From contig OX352774.1 of the NCBI GenBank assembly GCA_947095535.1, positions 222,692,965 to 222,756,964 on the forward strand: a DNA stretch of 64,000 nucleotides. Direction: 5' to 3'. The notes beneath the pieces are model-generated. The model was given only the letters and a program-made list of their open reading frames with translations, made no database searches and was not told the DNA's origin. The position numbers were made by a program, and so were the translations under genes. Shown one piece after another: positions 1-11,100 of this stretch. This stretch comes from Poecilobothrus nobilitatus (Eukaryota > Arthropoda > Insecta > Diptera > Dolichopodidae). How positions within the stretch are numbered: the stretch's first letter is position 1; each line of letters opens with the position of its first letter.

Positions 1-1080
1 ATGCAACCTAAAGTTAATAATTCGCATCAATTCAGTACTTAATTAAATTTAAGAAGAAATCTTAACATCTTCTTTCAAAATTTACACCCACATTTTTCTA
101 TAGTATCCCCCATAATTCCCAATTTCCCAAACCTTTTAAAAAAATCCTTTCTATATCCTCATCCAAACTGTATACATTTGTATTAATGGACCTAAAGTTT
201 AGTTTCAAAAGGGCATGATTTTTGTATGTTAAAATCATTAGGATAGGCACTGTTTCATTAGGTAGCTTTCGAAGCTTTCCACTGACCCTCATTAACAAAA
301 AAATAAATAAAAACTGAAAAGATTTTTAAGCTTATACGAAACGAAGAATTATAGAAATTATTGATAAAAAATTCCAACTTGTGCTGTCTAAATTTCGATT
401 AATGTTGGGAAACTAATAATTAAATCTAACTCATCGTTTTAATCAAGGATGCATTTTCACCTTTGAGATGTTTTCAATTAATTTATAAAAATGTATAAAA
501 CTGCACTCACTGTCAATTAATTTTTTAATACTACATTTTACCTTTTTAAAAGTACGATAATTAAATTTTTCACTTTAACCAATAATAAAGACGTATATTG
601 TTTTATAAAATAAAAATTGCTTTCTTTTAGTAAAAAATAAATTCGAATATTGAATCCAATGAAAATCCACATAAAGAAAAAGATATACAAATATATTGGA
701 TATTTAATAAGAAATTAACAAAAACAATTTCAAAACTATAAACCGTGAAAAACATGGATAGAAATCAAAAAATTACCTCACAAGTCACAACTGAATGCGA
801 TGACGAATCTATATGAAACACTACCTCTATTCTTGCAAAGGGAGTAAAAGAAGGATACAAATTGTTCTTATAGTCATTTATAAGCTCCTTTATATTTAGT
901 AAATTTTTATTTTTTTATATTGAAAGCCAAAATAAATGACTTTATAATTAATAATTATACAAAATTCAGAAAGTTTAATAAATTGTAAAAATATTTAATT
1001 GTTGTACATCGCAGTATATACTTCTGTTTGATATAGACGTCATCACTATTTTACTTTTGAGTTTTATGAAAGATTTCTAG
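1..1080. other. AT-rich non-coding stretch
   Basis: No gene is supportable here. The longest open frame is a short minus-strand one (98-298) with no recognisable motif and no splice context. The composition is simple A/T-rich sequence with scattered homopolymers. Confidence 0.6.
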
Positions 1081-1274
1081 GTTTTTTTTTTTTTTTAGTT
1101 TATTCCCCTGCCACATAAATGTGACAAGGAAATTACACAGCCTTTCCTATTAGGCTGTGGCTGTAAATATCGTAAGGGAGAATTATTCTTACAACATGTG
1201 TGGGATTCGAATCCACACTTCTTCGGTGTTTACAGTGTATTTTATACGCTCTTGCCCACTAGGCTACCAAAGCT
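1081..1274 (-). mobile_element. tRNA-derived SINE, copy 1
   Basis: Read on the minus strand, this begins with a tRNA-like head. It has an A-box-like TAGCCTAGTGG near 1254-1264 and an intact B-box GGATTCGAATCC near 1203-1213. The head is followed by a body ending in AAAGGCTGTGTAATTTCC and a poly(A) tail, seen as the T-run at 1082-1096 on the + strand. The same head and body occur at 15610-15776 and 55757-55905, so this is a dispersed family and not a functional tRNA. An RNA polymerase III internal promoter with an A-rich 3' tail defines a tRNA-type SINE. No clear target-site duplication was found around this copy. Confidence 0.85.
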
Positions 1275-1901
1275 TCATTTAGTTTTTGAATGGCACACAT
1301 ATCCTCACATAAACAATTTTAAATAAGTGTTACTTGAACTAACATTTTATCGTAGTATATTATAAATGAGAAAACCTTTATCTTTTTCTATTGTTTAATT
1401 ATTTATATTTTTAATTCTCAATATTATTGTAGCAATAGTTACAAAATATTTCAAAATCTAGACAACATTAATTATTGTTTTGAACTTCAAGTATAATCAA
1501 TTTGAAATAATATAATTAAACAATAATATTATTAATAAATTATGTACTCATATTAAAGGATATTCCGAATCTATTAATAATTTATTATACTTTTGTTTAT
1601 TAAAATAATTAATCATTATTGAATCAGATTTATTAAAAGATTAAAAAAGTATAATTATTTACATCGAATGACACAAAATAAAATATATTTTGATTTTCGA
1701 ATGTCCAAAATCAATTTTTAATATAATTTGTAATGTTAGTGTTAAAATATCAAATCTCATAATAAATTTATAATAAATAAATAAAAAAATAGTATTGTTA
1801 AAACTTTTAATCTATATTAAAAACTATATTTTTAAATACTATTATATTATTATTAAAAATTTTAAATAATAAGTTTAAAATATACGTAAAAATAAATAAA
1901 A
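1275..1901. other. Upstream region of the receptor gene, nothing recognised
   Basis: Very AT-rich, with no open frames of note. It should contain the promoter of the receptor gene that starts at 1902, but no TATA box or initiator can be singled out from the background. Confidence 0.5.
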
Positions 1902-3010
1902 ATGTCAACTTTAAATGATATTAATGTTTATATTAAATTTTTAACATATTTGGGACTTCATAAATCTAAAAATAATATTTGGTTTTTTTATATTTCTAAT
2001 ATTATTCAAATTTTATATTTAATTGTACTTATAACCATAATATATAAATTTTATCCATTAATTTTATATGCACGTGGTTCATATACAAGTTTATTAATGG
2101 ATTTTTCACAAGTATCAATTGTTTTATTTAATCATTTAATACAAATTTTTGAAGCATTATACAAAAGTGATAAAGATATTGTTTTAATAAATTTTATTAA
2201 AGAATTTGATGAATTACAAAATAAAATTTCGATTTTAAATTCTTCAAATATAATAAAAAATTATTCAAAATGTTCAACAAAATGTTTAATAATTGTTTTA
2301 TCAATTGAATTATTGGGAACATTTCCAGAAATTTTTATTATAGGTTCAATATATAAAAAAAATCTTAATTGGGTAAGAGGTTTTAGTACACGTCTTTTAT
2401 CAAATCAATTTGTACGTTTTAATATTTTTCATAGATTATTATATATTTGTTTAATAACAGCAAAAATAAAATATTTACAATATCAAATTGATCAGATTAA
2501 TGATAACTTTAAAAATTGGCCAAAAAATATTCGTAATAAATTATTATATGAACATGTTAAAGAAATAAAAAAAAAATTAGAGTTATTAGAACAAATACTT
2601 TTTGTATCAGAATACAGATTTAGCATAACGATTATTGTTGTATTGTTTAGTTATTTTTTAACAAACACTGTATCATTATATTATTTAATTGCAAGAATTA
2701 TTAATAATGTGAAAGGTTTGGAGGGTAGGTATAAATGTTTTCATAAATTCTTAAATATTTTTTATTTTTATTCCTATTTATTCATTTATTTATTTATACT
2801 GTTTAGTTCAAACAATTTATAAAAATTTTATTTTAAAAGTTATATAAATTATCAACAACAAAAGTTATAAAAACATTATTAAAAGATAAAAAATTTAATT
2901 TGGGAACGATTATTTTGAAAATTGGTTTGTGTTTTTATTTTCTATTTAATATTTATATACGTAATATAAAATATACCTATTTAATTATATCTTATATTAT
3001 GATAATATAG
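1902..3010 (+). CDS. Gustatory-receptor-like 7TM chemoreceptor (two exons, second tentative)
   Basis: A divergent insect 7TM chemoreceptor of the gustatory receptor (7tm_7) type, expected in the membrane of sensory neurons as a ligand-gated channel subunit; the ligand cannot be predicted. Exon 1 (1902-2708) gives 269 aa with hydrophobic segments near residues 28-48, 62-85, 128-150, 172-190 and 240-268. Before the last segment there is a Lys-rich helix (KEIKKKLELLEQILF), as is usual in the family. The frame runs on to a stop at 2820-2822, giving 306 aa if unspliced. A phase-0 donor at 2709 and acceptor ending at 2839 would instead add 56 residues (2840-3010) including TYLIISYIMI, which resembles the family's last-helix TYhhhhhQF signature with QF lost. 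The spliced protein is about 325 aa, short for the family (about 380-400). The donor GTGAAA is weak. It could be a decaying gene. Confidence 0.6.
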
Positions 3011-3063
3011 TGTTTTATAACTAACAAAACTCATATACATACATATACATATATATATTTTTT

Positions 3064-3200
3064 TCTTGCCAATCCTATAAGGAGCATAGGAAACGCTAAG
3101 TCATTTATTATTCATATTTGATTAAGTTTCAGTTTCTGGAATCATTAGAATCTGAAGAATTCACTAAGTCGTTAATTACTCGGCTCTAGCTATTGTACAA
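3064..3200 (+). repeat. Dispersed repeat family B, copy 1
   Basis: A segment of about 110-140 bp shares a core with 18831-18935 and, inverted, with 62858-62965. The core includes CTAAGTCATTTATT, TTCTGGAATCATTAG and CACTAAGTCG followed by a GATTACTCG-like end. No coding capacity and no terminal inverted repeat are seen, so it is unclassified (SINE-like or a MITE fragment). Confidence 0.6.
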
Positions 3201-3403
3201 GATAATGACACGTTTCTTTTATTTCTACGCCATCTATTATCTTATACAAGAATTATGGTTTATTATTATTTTATTATATAGCTATTATAATATGATATTA
3301 ATTATAATTTTTATAAGAGATATATACTTATTTTTAATTTAATTATATTTTACTAATATATGTATATTATAAGAAAAATGTCTATTATTTTTATTAATCT
3401 ATA

Positions 3404-3478
3404 TGACCTAGCCGGGGTTTGAGGCCTAGACCTTTCGTATGAAAGGACGGTGTCTTTCTAACAACTACAGCATACCAA
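3404..3478 (-). pseudogene. tRNA-like relic (tRNA pseudogene or SINE head)
   Basis: On the minus strand about 72 bases read like a decayed tRNA. There is a TGGTATGCTGTAGTTG start resembling an A-box, then an anticodon-like arm with paired CCTTT and AAAGG, then a TCAAACC T-loop-like segment. The loop between CCTTT and AAAGG is 6 nt and not 7, and the acceptor ends do not pair well, so it is unlikely to be a working tRNA. It is unrelated in sequence to the SINE at 1081. Confidence 0.45.
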
Positions 3479-3779
3479 CCATACAATTGGATGGATGTAT
3501 GTATTATGTATTATTAATTTTTAAAATAACTGTTGAATCGAATAATTTTTATATAAAAAATTGAATGATTTTTATAACTCTTCCGATCCCATATGTCATA
3601 ACTCATACATATGTAAAAAAAAAAAACAATAAAAACAAACATAATTAACATTGACAACACTTCTTCTACTTGGCATCAAAATCTTTATTTTTCTTATTTT
3701 TATCTTTCTTATGTAAAAATATAATATTGAAACTTTAAGTTTTATGTCTTACTTACAAAAAATTTACACAGATTTCCAA

Positions 3780-3935
3780 GTTTGCAGGAGTCTAAAAATA
3801 GCGGAAAAAATAAATTTTTATAAGACCTATTGTATCAATTGTATCAAACAGACGGACGGGTGGATATAGAGTGAAACTAATAAGTAATTTTTTCAAAAAC
3901 TCATCCACTCATATACCGCTTAAAATTATAATTTT
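3780..3935 (-). repeat. Dispersed repeat family C, degenerate copy
   Basis: Contains the reverse complement of the family C hallmark, a TTATTAGTTTCACT-like string followed by a CCGTCCGTCTG string (near 3850-3885). The best copy of the same family is at 31600-32180. Confidence 0.45.
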
Positions 3936-6900
3936 TCTTGAACGTTTCAGTGTTTGTTAGAAATAAATTTATAAATTTTTCTATATCTGATTTTGACATT
4001 TCAAATTTTTATTTAACTCTACTCTAATCACGCGATGAAATGGTAGATTAAAGTTAACGTTGAATGTGAGTGTTGTACGAGTATAGTTAATCCTATAAAT
4101 GGATAACTCTACTCAAAGTAAGAAATGAAATACACTTCTTCTGTCGACAAATTTTATTTTTTTTATGCCACTATGATCGTATAGGCTAAAATTTATCGTG
4201 TATGTTTAGTATTGTAAACTTTGTTTTGACATACGTGATAGAGAGCCGTTAAATAAAATAAACATTAAAACTGCATTAACTCATGAAATACTGATTTACA
4301 TTTACATAAAAATATGTGAAAAAGTCAAAAAGAAAATACTCCTCGTTTAAATGTTTTATATAATATTACAATTCCTAAAATGTTAAAAATAATTAAAAGA
4401 AATAACTTTTAATCATCTTTTAATTATTTTATTTTAATTAATTCAGAGGCATCTTTGTGTACAGTTCCATTAATGTCAACATTAATGATCATTTGCTGGG
4501 TGTGCGATACATGTACATCTGAGGTAGCTAAGTATATCTTTTTTTATTTAATTTTGAGTTTTTTTAATATCTTATATACAAGCAAACAATTTTTATGTTA
4601 ATTGCACAATTTTTTTTAGGTAAAATGTTTTTAATTCATCTTATTATAGAAAAACGTTAATTTAAAGTTCAAATGTAAAATATTTTTTTAGGTTTAATTA
4701 TTTAGAACCGTTATTTTTCAATTCAACAGTCTTAGGATTTAAATTTACAATTTTAATTTAAAAAAATTTACTATTTATAAAAATTATAGTTTGGAAATTT
4801 TGGACCAGCCATAAATAAATTAACAATGCTTTCGAATAATTATAAAACAAGATATTTTGTAAGTACATACATAATATTATGTTAAAATAAATAATGGCTT
4901 CCATTTACATATAATAATGGATTAATTTTTTATTTTTATTTTAAGATTAAACGATTTTCAATACAAATTATATGTTCAAATTTTTCTGTAACGGCAAACA
5001 AATTTTTTGTGATTAGTTTTGTTATGTTGAAAAATGTATGTTTTTTTATTAAATTTTTTAATTTTGTAATTACATATATCTATATATTTACATATTATAT
5101 ACATACATATTATATTAAATAATTATTTCTTTTACTTTAATTATTACTTTTATAGATTTGCTATGCCATAACAACTTATTTAGTTGTTTTCATTACAATG
5201 AATCAGAAAGAAGGGAAATATTAATTACTCATAATAACTTGTGCTATATTGTAAGGAAGCACTTTTTTTTTTGTGTTGCTGGTAGATGATATTAAAATAA
5301 CTTAAAAACATTCAAAAATGTTTTTGAACGTTTTTATAATTGTTAACCATCTAAAGATTTTTGATTTATTCAACATGTAAACAATTATTATTCTAAAAAT
5401 ATGTATGTATGTATGTAGATTTTGATTTTATTATTTTTAAGTTTTATTTATTTAATTTTTATATATGCTTTAAAAATATAATAAAAATATATTAGAGATA
5501 TATTCACTATTTTTTTTTATAATTTTTCTCAAAAAATATGTAAAACCAGTAAAACCATATATACATATTAATGACATTTGCTTGTACCAACCATTATGTA
5601 ACTTAAAGTTAAATAGCTTTAAAAAGAAAGCTTAAAATTTGTTTATATTGTGTTAGATCTCGCTACAAACGTCAAATTAATTAACTGAAACTACTATAAA
5701 TAAATTTATCAAATATCAGCGTCTCATTATGCCAATATATACATATACATTATATAAGTAAGTATGTAGTACTATAGATATGCCATTAGCTAAAATTATT
5801 AAATTTACACCAATTCTAAAAAGAGTTTAAGTCTTTTAAAAAAAAATACTTAGAAAAGAATTTATTTTTAAAATTTTAATATCGTAATATACATATACAT
5901 ATGTTAATACTCATACTCGTACGTATAATAATTTTCATGTATTATAAAGCGAGATCAAGATGCCTTCCTGGATTCTGCGGAGGTACGCCGGAATTAGAAA
6001 AAAAAATTGAGATGTTAATGCCTAAATTTTTTTTATAATTTCAATTAACTTAATATACGATTCAATTCAAAATCAAACTATTTTAAGCAACAACGTGAAA
6101 GGCCAAAATTATTTGGTTTTAATAGAACCTTTCCATGTGGTAGAATAAATAACAAATGTTATACTTAAATTAGTACAATTTTTTTCATCGGGTTAAGAAA
6201 ACATTAAACTGATTTGTAAAAAAAATAAAACTATATTACAAATAATTTTAGACATTAATAACATTAGTTCAAAGAATTTTAGAATGTTTGAATAAAGTTT
6301 ATAAGGCGAAAATTAAATATTTCAATTTACGAATTTTTTTATGGGACATGTTTGATGAAAGATGTTTCCTAAAAAATTACACACAAAAAGGCAAAAAAAA
6401 AAAACACGAAAAAAAGCGATAGCACATCTTGTCATTTTAGGGCTTAGCTCGCCGTATTGGGGTGTGATCTTTCAATTTTACCAATTTATTTATTACCGAA
6501 ACCGCGTGCTATCTACAACAAAATCTACAAAAACAATAAACCAAAAGCGATAAAACTCATAAGTCATAGATGTTAATAAATCAATTATAGGATATCCACC
6601 TTAAAGAGGTGTAAAATAGAAAAAACTTACTGAAAAAATCGATGATTTAAGGAAAATTTTAAGACATTTTTAACACAATATATATGATGTACATTGTTTA
6701 ACGAATGTATTTAAATTGTTTAACGAAAAACGTTTCAGTTAGTACTTCCGGATCCGGTAGAAATAAGATAGTAATTATAATTAACAGTATAAAAAAATTA
6801 ATTGTCAAGTGTCAAGTGATTTGCAAACTTTAAGTAATGCCATCTGATTAAACTTTATAAAAAAAAATTCATATGCATTATATAAATATGTACATGTTCA

Positions 6901-7590
6901 CATTTCATTCACTAAGCTGTTTTTATACATTTTATGAAAATAATGTAAAGCAGTTTCTCATAAAATCTATTTAAAAAATTTTAAGTTGTTATTTTACCAT
7001 AAAGAAATCATATAAATACTGATAATGATATAGTTACTTTAATCATATAGTTACTTTATGATTTTCCTTAATAATTGAAATATTTTGATTTTAAATTATT
7101 AATTTCAGTTCAAATAGAAAGTTATTAAACTTTTTAATTATGTACTTGTAAAGTAACAAAGTAAATGATAAAATTCTTAAAAAAATTAGAAATAAAACTA
7201 TTTCAACTTTTAGAAAATCTATTTCTGAAGAAACTAAAGTAATGCACGATTCACTCAGCTGTTTCTCAAAATTGACTGAAAATATTTTCTTCATTGCCTA
7301 TCTATCTATAGGTAATATATCTATCATGGTATGGTAATTATATATATTTTAGTTTTCGGATTTCGAATTTTTAGGAAAAAATTAATATAATATAACTTAC
7401 ATTATATTCATAATCCAAGCGTAACAATAAAAATCTATTATAATAGATTACAATGAAAATTTTTAATTTTTATTTTCCAATTGGAAATTATCTAATTGGA
7501 GATTATTTTATTTAAATTTTTAATATTCGAAAAAAAAATTGTCATATTCATATCGTAAATTAAGAAGTTCATACAAATTAGCTTTTGCAA
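3936..7590. other. Long non-coding region
   Basis: No supportable gene. There are scattered simple repeats such as (TATG)n near 5401-5417 and many T and A runs. Short open frames at 6362-6553 (+) and 7091-7294 (-) are Lys/Phe-rich, lack motifs and look like chance. Confidence 0.55.
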
Positions 7591-7599
7591 AATGCAAAG

Positions 7600-7690
7600 C
7601 CCCCTATATATAGTGAACTGATAACCCGGCAGCCAGACGAGACAGTATTACTGCGAGTGTGTTATACGAAACTATAATACGAATTGTCAA
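7600..7690 (+). promoter_or_regulatory. Candidate core promoter (TATA-like)
   Basis: A CTATATATAG box at about 7602-7611 is followed by the only GC-richer stretch in the area (ACCCGGCAGCCAGACGAGAC). An AGACG string, similar to the fly downstream promoter element, lies in that stretch. It is about 450 bp upstream of the candidate first coding exon at 8056. The assignment is inferred, since TATA-like strings are common in such AT-rich DNA. Confidence 0.35.
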
Positions 7691-8055
7691 ATTACCGTTT
7701 GACGTATGTAGCATTTTTACTATCAAGACATTTAATTTATTATGAAAGTTTTTTTATATTTTATCAAAATTTCAATATATTTCATGTTTAAAGTAGACAC
7801 AAACAAAATATCAAAATAAAAATAAAACAACCGCAAAAAATGTATTTGACATTAATGTTGTTTTCCATTTGTCGCCATTTTTAATTGTTCGTGTTAAAAT
7901 GTCAAATTACTATCTGAATTACTAGCTAGAAAAATGTTAACAAACAGTGGAGAAGATAGTTGAAAAAATGTAACAGTATTGTCAAAAATGTTCATGTTTA
8001 TCTTGCTAGTACTGTGTGTCCTCTAGGTAAGGATAAGCCGAAACATTGATTTTAA

Positions 8056-8176
8056 ATGGCCACCGTAGTGGAAAAGAAAAGTGTAAACAATTCACTTTCA
8101 AGCACAACCTTGGATATGGAAAATAGTCAAGGGAATTTTTATAAAAATTTTCCGCAACCGCGGGGAATTCTCGCAT
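8056..8176 (+). CDS. Candidate first coding exon of an unidentified gene
   Basis: An ATG in fair context (TTTTAAATGGCCACC) opens a 40-codon frame that ends at a strong splice donor, GCAT|GTAAGA, in phase 1. The peptide starts MATVVEKKSVNNSLSS and contains NFYKNFPQPRGILA. It is hydrophilic with mixed composition, unlike the Phe/Lys/Ile-rich chance frames around it, and the codons include GC-rich ones such as GCC ACC and CCG CGG. A possible acceptor (TCCTCTAG) ends at 8026, so the exon may start at 8027 after a 5' UTR intron. I do not recognise the protein. No exon that would continue it in phase 1 was found; its phase does not fit exon 2 of the EEIG1/FAM102 gene at 33.7 kb, so it is not an alternative start of that gene by that splice. 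Confidence 0.45.
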
Positions 8177-11100
8177 GTAAGAAACCAAGCTTTATAGTCA
8201 CTTTTTTACAATTTCTTAAATATATTTTTAATTCTAATTCCTTCTCATTATTAATTAATGTCGTTTTTTAATTTTTATTTTCCAATTACAAATTATGTAA
8301 TTGAAATTTATTTTTTTTAAATTTTTAATAACCAAGAAAAAAATAATCTCTCTTCATTTGTCATAACATCTACAGTGGCCATTTAAGAAATAACTTCCTA
8401 AATAATAAAAGGGTTTCACTTCTAGTTTTTAATCAAGTATAACATATAATAAATGAGAAAGCAGAAAAATAAACAATTAAGAAGAAAACACACAACTAAG
8501 AAGAAAAGAGACAACTACATCCGTTTTTCCAAAAATTTCTAATACGTATACATTTGGTTTTGATATAGCAAATGTTTCCATTTGATTTTGACAGGCCAAA
8601 ATTAGAGTTAAGTTTAACCGTTTTGGTTAAAGCTACACGCGCCCTAGAAGCACAACGGAAAACCTATCACTTTGCAGCTCTTAAATTGGACAATTCATAC
8701 GGAATGTAGTTATTTAGTAAACGGAAATCCAACACCTTCGCTGTAAAGAATTGGTCCAAAAAGTCACATTTCTATGTATGTGTGCATGTGCCAATTAACA
8801 CAGAAAACAATAAAAATTTCGTTGATCAATCTATAAAATATCATACACGTTTCCGTACCAATTAACAAAAGAGATTTACGTTCACCAATCTCTAAGAAAG
8901 CTGTACACAAATAATTCGATTTATTTTAAATCTTTTAAATCCTTTCAAATAAAACATTATACATATTTTATAAATATTATAAACTGACACAGCAATAACT
9001 ATATAAACATATTTTTTTGTTTTCTAAATAAAAATATATAAATATTTTTTGTTAGTGATGTGGTTCGTTTGGAGTTTGTCTATTAAGTATATAAATGGTG
9101 AGCGTTTTACAATTTGTATTTTGAGTTAATCCTATAATAGATATATTTTTATAATAATATCACTTTCTAATTCCTATTCCATATTCATATTAGATTCAAA
9201 AAATAAAAATAGATATAATGAATATGGTACGTACTATATTTTTAAGTTCGATTCTAAATGTCAATGTAACTCTATTATTTTAATTTTTGAAATTTTCGAT
9301 TTTAGTTTGGCATTGGCAATCGATTTGTCAAATAAAACGAATAGTTGTATTTGTAGACGTCTTCGGAGTCGTGAAAAAATAGTATTTGATTTTTTTCTTT
9401 ATTGAATAAGGAAATTTATTATAAAAAACTTAAAATATTTAATTTTTGTTTGATTTCATTTTGTGTTATTGATATTATAATTTTATTTTAGTTATTAAAA
9501 TTTAAAGTAACATTTTGAAGTAATATTTTATTTTTAAGCTAACAGCAAATTATATGGATATATATTACGAGTTGCGATAAGCTCATAATTTTGCGAAATC
9601 TATTTTCTTTGTAATTATTGATTGTGTGGCTTCGCGTTTTGATAAATATATATTTGGGGAAAAAAAATCTTAAAATCGAATTTGAAGTATTTGAAATGAA
9701 ATGATAGTATTTATTGACATCATAATAAAATAAAAAAGTGATTTCTAACATTTTGGAAAAAAATAAATCTAAAATTATATGTAGTTAGAAGAGCAGTCAG
9801 TGTTTTTACGTATGTATCATATTTTATATGTATATATATATATATATATGTGTTAATGTAAAGAAAATTTTGATTCAGTGAAAATTACCTATAGTTGTTT
9901 TTTTGTTGGAGGAAATTCAATTCTTTCTCTGTCTGCCTTGTGTTCAGTGCAAAAAATTTCAAGGTTTTTTTTTAAATTACCTTGCTAAAAATTTAGTGTT
10001 ACAAGTTGTCTTCGTTTTTTTCTCATAGTATGAAACAAGATATGTATGTATTTTATATAAATTTTATAAAATAATATAAATTTTATTATAATCTATAAAA
10101 ATATACATATATTCGAAAATATATATTTTAATATAATTTCGAAATGGATTTGACATTTAGGATTAACACAGCAAAAGTTTAAACAAAATTTTTTTAAGGT
10201 AAGATAAAATTTTTTGATGAAAAAAAATACTTGTAAACATTCGATATATATAAAACATTATTTTTCAGTAAATTTTTAGAACTTCTTCAAAATATTTATA
10301 AAACATAAAAGAAAAATTTGTTTGCCCTTTACCATTTTGTTAAAGTTTATACCAAAACGTCAAGTATAATAAAGTATATGTATACATAATTGCTTAGAAA
10401 TATAAAAATTTAGTTTAAATAAATTAAATGCTAATTGACTTTTTACATACTTGTGATAACTTAATAATTTTATATTGTGTATATAAGATGTTTAAAAATA
10501 ATACTTAAATTAACGAATTTAAAAGACACTTTCATTGACTTACGCATTAAGTCAGTGTACTTTACAATATTGAATAAAAAATTTGATTTACTTGATTAAT
10601 ATGTAATTGCAAATTTAAAATATTTGTTTTAAAATTAAACTCAGAAAAATAATACATATATACCTGTAAGTAACAAATTACACATTTAAGAGCAATTCTC
10701 TTATGTATTTTATCGAAATGCTTTAAATCCACAAACCATGTTTTTTTATGTTTATAGATAATTATGTTAAATCGTAATATATACATATAACGTGAATTTA
10801 TTTAATTATAATAAATCTGCCTTCATTCTGCCTAATATGTCCACAGTCTTTGTCTCTAGTTTCAATTTTTATTTTAAAAATTTTAATTCAGAGCAAAATA
10901 AATAAATAAAATTAAAAAAGTTGTTTCAACATAAAAAATCTTATATGTATGTACTGTCATTATGCGCATTGTATACTTCAATCATGCATATACTTAGTCA
11001 GGGAAGGAGAACTAAAGAGAAATGTACGAGAGATGTAATGATCATCACGTTCATAAAAAATTACGAATCGCAAGCATTCTGATTTTTATTGAACTTATTG

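Noticed and set aside
1203..1273. Functional tRNA gene
   Set aside because: The B-box is good, but the sequence is part of a repeated head-body-tail unit found three times, which identifies a SINE.
8006..8188. Minus-strand frame opposite the candidate first exon
   Set aside because: The sense strand has the better start context and a near-consensus donor.
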